Origin: VXMO01 sp965205915
Lineage (GTDB): Bacteria > Chloroflexota > Dehalococcoidia > UBA6926
NCBI GenBank assembly: GCA_965205915.1
Contig: OZ242191.1
Location: 372,001 to 436,000 of the forward strand
Reading direction: 5' to 3'
DNA: 64,000 bases
Below, one piece after another: positions 58,902 through 64,000 of this stretch (the stretch's first letter is position 1; the number at the start of each line of letters is the position of its first letter). The notes beneath the pieces were generated by a model. That model was not told the origin of the DNA, searched no databases, and saw only the letters and a program-made list of their open reading frames with translations. A program made the translations under genes and the position numbers.

Positions 58902-59396
58902 TTAGAGGAAATTCGAGACAACTATTGCCGTCATCACTGTGACCCACGCAAGGAACACGACACCAAACATCGTGTTCTTGAACGAACCCAGATCGTCCCG
59001 GATGCTCCGGTGCTCCGATTCCATCGTCTCCCGGATACTCCGGTTCCCCGCCTCCATCGTCTCCCGGATACTCTGGCTCCCCGCCTCCATCGTCTCCCGG
59101 ATGCTCCGGTTCCCCGCCTCCATCGTCTCCCGGATGCTCCGGCGCCCCGCCTCCATCGTCTCCCGGATGCTCCGGTGCCCCGCTTCCATCGTCTCCCGGG
59201 TGCTCCGGTGTTCTGCCTCTATTGTCTCGCGCAAACCGCGAAACTCCGCTCGGACCTCTTGCTGAAACGCCTCGAATAGGCGCTCCATCCGGTCCATGCG
59301 TCCTACTATTTCTTGCAGGCCAGACTCAAGCCGGACAATGCGTTCGCCTTGTTCCTGTACCCGGGCTTGCAAATCTTGGGAAATTTGCTGAGTCAT
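58902..59396 (-). CDS. Coiled-coil protein with 11-residue repeats and C-terminal membrane anchor
   Basis: 164 residues. A first coiled coil (ARVQEQGERIVRLESGLQEIVGRMDRMERLFEAFQQEV) is followed by about seven 11-residue units (HRSIRETMEAG and variants), an undecad coiled-coil pattern, then a single membrane helix TMFGVVFLAWVTVMTAIVVSNFL. The topology suggests a cytoplasmic rod tethered to the membrane. Similar bacterial proteins have been compared to DUF1640-type or apolipoprotein-like rods. Function unknown. Confidence 0.8.
   Translation of the reverse strand: MTQQISQDLQARVQEQGERIVRLESGLQEIVGRMDRMERLFEAFQQEVRAEFRGLRETIEAEHRSTRETMEAGHRSIRETMEAGRRSIRETMEAGNRSIRETMEAGSQSIRETMEAGNRSIRETMESEHRSIRDDLGSFKNTMFGVVFLAWVTVMTAIVVSNFL
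58994..59233. repeat. 33-bp tandem repeats within the coiled-coil gene
   Basis: Units of the type CTCCCGGATGCTCCGG-TTCCCCGCCTCCATCGT recur about seven times at 33-base steps. The central units are nearly identical, and the outer ones have diverged. Repeat number could vary among strains by slippage. Confidence 0.88.
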
Positions 59397-59542
59397 AGAA
59401 TCAGTGTCTCACGCCTCATTCGCACAGCGTACCATCGCATAAATCGTGATTGGGGAACTCGGGCATGTTGACCGCCCAACTCTGTGGTTCCTACAATTGC
59501 GCCACGCGACGCTGAGTTAGCAGGCGTCGGTTGGGGGGTGGT

Positions 59543-60403
59543 GTGTCTGAATTCACGCTGCGAGTCGGGAGCGCGGAGATTATCGCGCTGACGGACATGA
59601 ATGTCCTGTACCCAATGACGCTCGACAAGCTTTTTCCTGAAGTTCCCATCGAGGCGTGGGAGGAGTACCGCGAGAAGTATCCCGGCACGCTTGAGGGCCC
59701 GCGGGCGAGGCTTGAGATCGGGTGCTACGTCGTGCGAACCGGCGGACAGACCATTCTCATCGACACCGGCTATGGCCCCGGCCCCATCGAGGGGGAGCTT
59801 GGAATCCTGATGGACGGCCTCGCCACGAGTGGTGTGGCGCCCAATGACGTGGATATCGTTTTCCTGTCCCATCTCCATCCCGACCATGTGGGTTGGAACG
59901 TCAAGGACGGCGAGGGCGGCGTGCTTGAGCCGATGTTCCCGAACGCGCGGTATATCGTCCATGAGCTTGACCTTGCCCACTTTCGCAAGCCGGAGGTGCA
60001 GGAAACGATGTCGTTCCCGTTCATGGATCGACTCGTCGAATCGATTGTCGGATTCGGGATGCTGGATACACTCAGCGAGGACGCGAATCTGACGCCGGAG
60101 GTTAGGGTGGTTCATACCCCGGGGCATACGCCGGGTCATATGAGCGTGGTCGTGGCATCCGGTGGCGAGGAGGCGCTTATTCAGGGCGACGTGTTTGTTC
60201 ATCCGGCACAGATAACGGAGGACGGCTGGAACTGCCACTTTGACGTCGATTGGCCGGTTTCTGAGGTGACGCGCCGCAAGATGCTGGAAGAGGTGGAGGC
60301 CAAGGGCACTCCGATGATCTCCTGCCATTTCCCGCTGCCCGGATTCGGCAGGGTGACGCGTGAGGACGGCAAGCGCATCTGGCAAGTCGGGTTGGATCAG
60401 TAG
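59543..60403 (+). CDS. MBL-fold metallohydrolase
   Basis: 286 residues from GTG 59543 (TTG 59531 is the other choice). The metal motif HLHPDH (LSHLHPDHVGW) near residue 110, HTPGHTPGHMSV, LIQGDVFVHP and the late histidine in SCHFPLPGFG are all present, so two metals should bind. It resembles lactonase-like or AttM-like members. The substrate is unknown. It sits upstream of the M20 gene by 14 bases. Confidence 0.92.
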   Translation: MSEFTLRVGSAEIIALTDMNVLYPMTLDKLFPEVPIEAWEEYREKYPGTLEGPRARLEIGCYVVRTGGQTILIDTGYGPGPIEGELGILMDGLATSGVAPNDVDIVFLSHLHPDHVGWNVKDGEGGVLEPMFPNARYIVHELDLAHFRKPEVQETMSFPFMDRLVESIVGFGMLDTLSEDANLTPEVRVVHTPGHTPGHMSVVVASGGEEALIQGDVFVHPAQITEDGWNCHFDVDWPVSEVTRRKMLEEVEAKGTPMISCHFPLPGFGRVTREDGKRIWQVGLDQ

Positions 60404-60417
60404 GCGGGGTACTGAAA

Positions 60418-61674
60418 GTGACAAACGATATGAACTCGGCTGATGCCCAACAGGTTCTCGCCGCGATTGATGCGGAGGAGATGGTTCGGCTCGCACTAGA
60501 GCTGGTCCGTATTCCAAGCTATAAGACGGAAGAGACTGAGGTTGCCCGTTTCCTGTCGGACTACCTGTCTGAACGCGGCTATGACGTTCAGCTACAAGAG
60601 GTAGAGCCGGGACGCTTTCAGACCATCGCCACGCTGAAAGGTTCCGGTGGAGGTAAGTCGTTCATGTTGAACGGCCACATCGACATCGACCCGCTCGCGA
60701 TGGGCTGGCGGCGCGATCCGTGGTCGCCCAGTGTTGAGGACGACCGCATCTATGGCGGGGGCATCCGCAATATGAAGGGCGGGCTGGCCTCCATGATTGC
60801 CGCGGCAGAGGCGTTGCGCACATCCGGGATAGAGCGGCGCGGCGACATCGTGCTGGCATGTGTGGTGGGCGAGCTGCAGGGCGGCGTGGGGACTTTGTAC
60901 CTGTGCGAGCATGGGCCGTTGGCGGACATGGCAGTTGTGCCGGAGCCGCACGGCGCGAATAACATCCTGACAACGCACGCGGGTGTGTTGGAGATGGCGA
61001 TCCACGTCATTGGCAACTCGCGGCACATCGTCCGCAAGGATGAGGCAGTGGACGCCATCGCGAAGATGGCAAGGGCAATCCCCGTCATCGACGGCACGGA
61101 GTTTATCTATACGCCCCGTGAGGATCTGCCCGGTCTGCCCCGCATCAACGTTGGGGCGATTATTGGCGGGCGCGGGCGGGACTATGACCTGCGAGGGCCG
61201 AATTGGGTGTCGGACTTCTGCACGGTGCTGGTGGACGTGCGGTTCCTGCCGGGCATGTCGTCCGATTCAGTCAGGGCGGATATCGAACGCGCGCTGGACG
61301 CGATCAAGCAGGATGACCCGGATTTTGTGTATGAGATTGAGTTGCCGCCTGACCCCAGGCATCGGGTGTTCGCCAGGATCATGGAGCCGTTCGACCTGCC
61401 AAAGGATGAGTACATTCTGGATGCCGTGCTGCGCAGTTACCGAGCGGTGACGGGGCGAGAGCCGGACGCCGTGGGGACGGTGCTGCCGGGCTCATACACG
61501 GGCGACGACACGACGCACCTTTGGCGCGCGGGGGTTCCTTGCCTGCTCTACGGGCCGGCGGGCGCATCGGAGTCGGAGACGGTTCCGGATGAATACGTCC
61601 GCATCCCCGATATGGAGCAGGTGGCGCGTGTTCTCGCGCTGACGGCGCTGGACGTGACGGGACTGCCGGCATAA
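60418..61674 (+). CDS. M20-family peptidase/deacylase homologue with altered metal ligands
   Basis: 418 residues, start GTG 60418. The M20 fold is clear from MLNGHIDIDPLAMGW, GGGIRNMKGGLASMIAAAE, the dimerisation domain and GDDTTHLWRAGVPCLLYGP. Yet key positions differ: the bridging-aspartate site DMKGG reads NMKGG, the EE pair reads GELQGG, and the late histidine before PDEYV reads ETVPDEYV. Only HxD and EPHG match. It may be metal-independent or bind other ligands. Known members hydrolyse amide bonds of acyl-amino acids or peptides. Its last ~180 bases are duplicated 1003 bases downstream. Confidence 0.85.
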   Translation: MTNDMNSADAQQVLAAIDAEEMVRLALELVRIPSYKTEETEVARFLSDYLSERGYDVQLQEVEPGRFQTIATLKGSGGGKSFMLNGHIDIDPLAMGWRRDPWSPSVEDDRIYGGGIRNMKGGLASMIAAAEALRTSGIERRGDIVLACVVGELQGGVGTLYLCEHGPLADMAVVPEPHGANNILTTHAGVLEMAIHVIGNSRHIVRKDEAVDAIAKMARAIPVIDGTEFIYTPREDLPGLPRINVGAIIGGRGRDYDLRGPNWVSDFCTVLVDVRFLPGMSSDSVRADIERALDAIKQDDPDFVYEIELPPDPRHRVFARIMEPFDLPKDEYILDAVLRSYRAVTGREPDAVGTVLPGSYTGDDTTHLWRAGVPCLLYGPAGASESETVPDEYVRIPDMEQVARVLALTALDVTGLPA

Positions 61675-61711
61675 CGCCTGCCAGCTCCGCAGCCACTACA
61701 ACCTCCTCTTG

Positions 61712-61717
61712 TACAAT
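61712..61717 (+). promoter_or_regulatory. Candidate -10 box TACAAT, Uma2 copy 1
   Basis: CTTGTACAATAGAG lies 34 bases before the Uma2 start, with GGGGAG as ribosome-binding site near 61738. No -35 consensus is visible. Confidence 0.35.
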
Positions 61718-61750
61718 AGAGTTACGCGAATCCCGTTTGGGGAGTAAGAC

Positions 61751-62323
61751 ATGACAACAACTCAACAGGCGCTGAGGACAACCCTCGGAACAGAGCCCAT
61801 CACGGCAGAACAACTGCTGGAGATGGACGAGCGCGGGGAACTCATACGGGGGGTATTCTGTCCAACCATGGTTCCAGGAATTGAACACGGCGAGATCATC
61901 ACCAACATCGCTGGCTATCTTCGCGAAGTAGTCAGGCCAAACAGGCTTGGCAGGGTTGTATCGGCGGACAGCGGAGTCCGGCTCAGCAGGAACCCGGATA
62001 CAGTCTTGGGGCCGGATGTGTCGTACTTCTCCAGGGAGCGACTGCCGCGAGATTCGAGAATCCAGGGCTACGCCGAAGTTGCGCCTGAGCTGGTCGTCGA
62101 AGTCGTATCACCGAGCGACTCCGTCAGAGAAGTCGCCGGCAAAGCCAGTATGTGGATAACCGGCGGAGTCCAACTGGTGTGGGTTGTGTGGCCGGAAACC
62201 AGGATGATTGATATATACCGCCCTAACCTACCCGTGACGACTCTTCGCGAAACCGACACTCTCACCGGCGAAGACGTACTCCCTCAATTCACTGTTACGG
62301 TCAAAGACATCTTCGACACGTAG
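61751..62323 (+). CDS. Uma2-family PD-(D/E)XK endonuclease-like protein, copy 1
   Basis: 190 residues, ATG 61751. ITAEQLLEMDERGELIRGVFCPTM opens the Uma2/DUF820 fold; VLGPDVSYFS, LVVEVVSPSDS and VREVAGKASMW supply the D, E-x-V and K of the restriction-like core. Uma2 proteins are abundant in cyanobacteria and Chloroflexota; their activity is not established. It has its own TACAAT box 34 bases upstream. Confidence 0.9.
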   Translation: MTTTQQALRTTLGTEPITAEQLLEMDERGELIRGVFCPTMVPGIEHGEIITNIAGYLREVVRPNRLGRVVSADSGVRLSRNPDTVLGPDVSYFSRERLPRDSRIQGYAEVAPELVVEVVSPSDSVREVAGKASMWITGGVQLVWVVWPETRMIDIYRPNLPVTTLRETDTLTGEDVLPQFTVTVKDIFDT

Positions 62324-62349
62324 ATACCCCTACAAAGGGAAGGGATGCC

Positions 62350-62595
62350 TTGAAAATCCTACTCGTGGCAGCGGCCACTCTAGTGCTAGTGGCTGCGGCA
62401 TGTGAAGGGGATGCTGCATATCAACGAACACAGGCCACTGGGGAAGCATTACGCCTAGAGCGCGACACGACACGAGCGACAGCCACAGCCTTTGCGCTCA
62501 ACGGGCGACGACACGACACACCTTTGGCGCGCGAGGGTTCCGTGCCTGCTCTACGGGCCGGCGGGCGCATCGGAGTCGGATACGGTGCCGGATGA
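62350..62595 (+). CDS. Chimeric small lipoprotein-like ORF broken by the duplication
   Basis: 81 residues from TTG 62350 after AAGGGAAGGGATGCC. The first ~50 residues have a lipoprotein signal (LLVAAATLVLVAAAC-EGDAAY) and a helical stretch (RTQATGEALRLERDTTRAT). From 62501 the frame reads into the duplicated M20 tail out of frame (NGRRHDTPLAREG). It is probably a lipoprotein gene cut by the duplication, with the original C-terminus lost. Confidence 0.5.
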   Translation: MKILLVAAATLVLVAAACEGDAAYQRTQATGEALRLERDTTRATATAFALNGRRHDTPLAREGSVPALRAGGRIGVGYGAG

Positions 62596-62677
62596 ATACG
62601 TCCGGATCCCCGATATGGAGCAGGTGGCGCGTGTTCTCGCGCTGACGGCGCTGGACGTGACGGAACTGCCGGCATAA
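62501..62677 (+). pseudogene. Duplicated C-terminal fragment of the M20 gene
   Basis: GDDTTHLWRARVPCLLYGPAGASESDTVPDEYVRIPDMEQ and the end ALDVTELPA match residues 360-418 of the M20 protein at 60418, with a few changes. No start with a ribosome-binding site is present. It is a leftover of the segmental duplication. Confidence 0.9.
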
Positions 62678-62714
62678 CGCCCACCGGCTCCGCAGCGACT
62701 ACAACCTCCTCTTG

Positions 62715-62720
62715 TACAAT
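62715..62720 (+). promoter_or_regulatory. Candidate -10 box TACAAT, Uma2 copy 2
   Basis: The exact counterpart of 61712-61717, shifted by 1003 bases, so the second Uma2 gene carries the same upstream sequence. Confidence 0.35.
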
Positions 62721-62753
62721 AGAGTGACGCGAATCCCGTTTGGGGAGTAAGAC

Positions 62754-63326
62754 ATGGCAACAACTCAACAGGCGCTGAGGACAACCCTCGGAACAGAGCC
62801 CATCACGGCAGAACAGCTGCTGGAGATGGACGAGCGCGGGGAATTGATTCGGGGGGTATTCTGTCCAACCATGGTTCCAGGAATTCAGCACGGCAAGATC
62901 ATAGCCAGGCTCATTATTCTGTTGGGCGCGATAATCGTGCCAAACAGAATCGGCACGATTGTAACGGCGGACGCCGGAGTCCGGCTCAGCAGGAATCCCG
63001 ATACCGTCCTCGGCCCGGACATTTCCTACTTCTCCAAAGAGCGGCTGTCTTTGGATGTCGACATTCCTGGCTACGCGGAAGTTCCGCCCGAATTAGTAGT
63101 TGAGGTTGTTTCCCCGAGTGACTCCGTCAGAGAAGTCGCCGGCAAAGCCAGTATGTGGATAACCGGCGGAGTCCAACTGGTTTGGGTGGTGTGGCCGGAA
63201 ACCAAGATGATCGATATATACCGCCCCAACCTACCCGTGACGACTCTTCGCGAAACCGACACCCTGACCGGCGAAGACGTACTCCCTCAATTCACCGTTA
63301 CGGTCAAAGACATCTTCGACATCTAG
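62754..63326 (+). CDS. Uma2-family PD-(D/E)XK endonuclease-like protein, copy 2
   Basis: 190 residues, ATG 62754. It is almost identical to copy 1 over residues 1-47 and 115-190. Between them, residues 48-70 (IARLIILLGAIIVPNRIGTIV) and parts of 98-113 differ strongly. Core motifs GPDISYFS, LVVEVVSPSDS and the lysine of AGKASMW are kept, so both copies could be functional. The difference falls in the region before the nuclease core and may alter specificity. Confidence 0.9.
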   Translation: MATTQQALRTTLGTEPITAEQLLEMDERGELIRGVFCPTMVPGIQHGKIIARLIILLGAIIVPNRIGTIVTADAGVRLSRNPDTVLGPDISYFSKERLSLDVDIPGYAEVPPELVVEVVSPSDSVREVAGKASMWITGGVQLVWVVWPETKMIDIYRPNLPVTTLRETDTLTGEDVLPQFTVTVKDIFDI

Positions 63327-63378
63327 AAAAGGCATTTCCCCGCCCTACCACCGCCATCGCGGGGGCGCCGGGGCGGAA

Positions 63379-64000
63379 CTACATCATGCGGGCGTCGTCG
63401 GGGCCCATGCCGGGCGGCGGGCTTTCCTCATGCGGGCGAAGGTCCGGTCGCACGCGCAGCCAACGGGGAACCGGGGCGCGGGTTGGGCGTTCCTCGGTTG
63501 GCGCTTCAACAACCTTCTTCTCCGGCTTGTGGCGCGGCGCCGGGTAAGCCTCCCGGATAGTGGCCCATATCGTGCGGATTTGACCGACGTCTTCCGTTGA
63601 CGGCGGAATGCCACCGTAGCGCGCGCGGACAAACGAATCGGTGAATAGGCCGACGTTCTGGCCAACGAAGAGATTCCGCAGTTCCGGATGGAACTCTTCC
63701 GGCGTTTCCCAACCTTCACGCGAAACTCCGTGGTCGTCCGCCAGGGCCAGCAAGCCACGGTACGCGCCGAGAGCGACGGAGACAGGATTGTTGGGGTCAA
63801 GATCGGCGGTGACCCCATCGTGTTTGGGCGTTCGGCGGAATCGGGCGGCGAGGGCGGACAATACGGAGGAGAGATCATCGACGACCGTCGATTCACCCTG
63901 GAGTCGCTCGCGTTCCTCATCCGCGGATTGCTGCTCGCGTCGCCCACGGAGGCCTGAGAACAGGCGCCACAAGAACCACGAGATTCCGAGGATAGCAGCG
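63379..64000 (-). CDS. Membrane protein with DUF4129-like C-terminal domain (partial)
   Basis: The frame runs off the right edge and stops at 63379. The part seen begins with the end of a membrane helix (AAILGISWFLWRLFSGL), then a charged linker and a ~100-residue soluble domain (AYRGLLALADDHGVSREGWETPEEFHPELRNL, FTDSFVRARYGG) like the DUF4129 domain found after transglutaminase-like domains. A proline-rich tail ends it. The upstream part is needed to name the protein. Confidence 0.72.
   Translation of the reverse strand, partial: AAILGISWFLWRLFSGLRGRREQQSADEERERLQGESTVVDDLSSVLSALAARFRRTPKHDGVTADLDPNNPVSVALGAYRGLLALADDHGVSREGWETPEEFHPELRNLFVGQNVGLFTDSFVRARYGGIPPSTEDVGQIRTIWATIREAYPAPRHKPEKKVVEAPTEERPTRAPVPRWLRVRPDLRPHEESPPPGMGPDDARMM

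Larger units (their letters stand above)
61498..63325 (+). repeat. Tandem segmental duplication, offset 1003 bases
   Basis: The stretch 61498-62322 (end of the M20 gene, its downstream gap and a whole Uma2 gene) recurs at 62501-63325. Both copies begin ACGGGCGACGACACGAC. Identity is high at both ends and poor in the middle of the Uma2 genes. A unique 178-base spacer (62323-62500) separates them. Confidence 0.9.

Overview
The window is about 64 kb of GC-rich bacterial chromosome. Gene content points to Chloroflexota, probably a Dehalococcoidia/SAR202-like lineage. This is inferred from several traits together: an 11-subunit complex I without NuoEFG, a minimal rsmH-ftsA-ftsZ cluster without peptidoglycan genes, many small VOC, SDR, acyl-CoA dehydrogenase and NIPSNAP genes, a cadherin/dockerin-type secreted protein, and many intergenic palindromes. 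No rRNA gene is present to confirm it.

Layout. 1-2.4 kb: tail of a secreted dockerin-like protein, a lipoprotein, a glutaredoxin and an ornithine cyclodeaminase-family enzyme. 2.5-6.8 kb: a co-directional AAA+ ATPase / VWA protein / two PaREP1-HEPN-like genes. 6.8-12.3 kb: NIPSNAP and VOC genes, a complete IS5-family element, ruvB and an orphan molybdopterin hydroxylase large subunit. 12.6-18.7 kb: GYD protein, RelBE-like module, HicB-like orphan, NUDIX, GNAT, NAD kinase, two paralogous two-domain VOC proteins, and a DUF104 antitoxin with a truncated PIN toxin. 18.8-30.2 kb: nuoABCDHIJK-LMN on the minus strand, interrupted between nuoK and nuoL by a GIY-YIG gene, a tandem repeat array and a small gene. 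30.4-44.6 kb: peptide ABC ATPase, DUF3574 lipoprotein, DedA, hydrolase, the priA-def-cca-secD-secF run, a secreted nuclease, rplS, trmD, a MogA/MoaB protein and a DUF5343-like protein. 44.8-48.4 kb: rsmH-ftsA-ftsZ with a terminator. 48.7-64 kb: ispH, PAC2, HelD-like helicase, tRNA-Pro(UGG), a damaged hicAB locus, MFS, VOC, SDR, a PD-(D/E)XK-like protein, acyl-CoA dehydrogenase, a coiled-coil repeat protein, MBL hydrolase, an unusual M20 peptidase homologue, a tandemly duplicated Uma2 segment and a DUF4129-like membrane protein.

How it works together. Housekeeping blocks (respiration, translation, protein export, replication restart, division) are separated by accessory genes, and the accessory part is rich in toxin-antitoxin modules that are often broken or oddly built. 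The palindromic repeat ATTCCC-N8-GGGAAT occurs at about ten places. Several copies carry extra iterations of their right arm, one has grown to a six-unit array, and the IS5 element sits between two inverted half copies. The most worthwhile leads are the AAA/VWA/HEPN cluster, the expanding palindromes with the adjacent GIY-YIG gene, the IS-palindrome junction, the hicA amber/fusion, the M20 and acyl-CoA dehydrogenase homologues lacking usual catalytic residues, and the mosaic Uma2 duplication.
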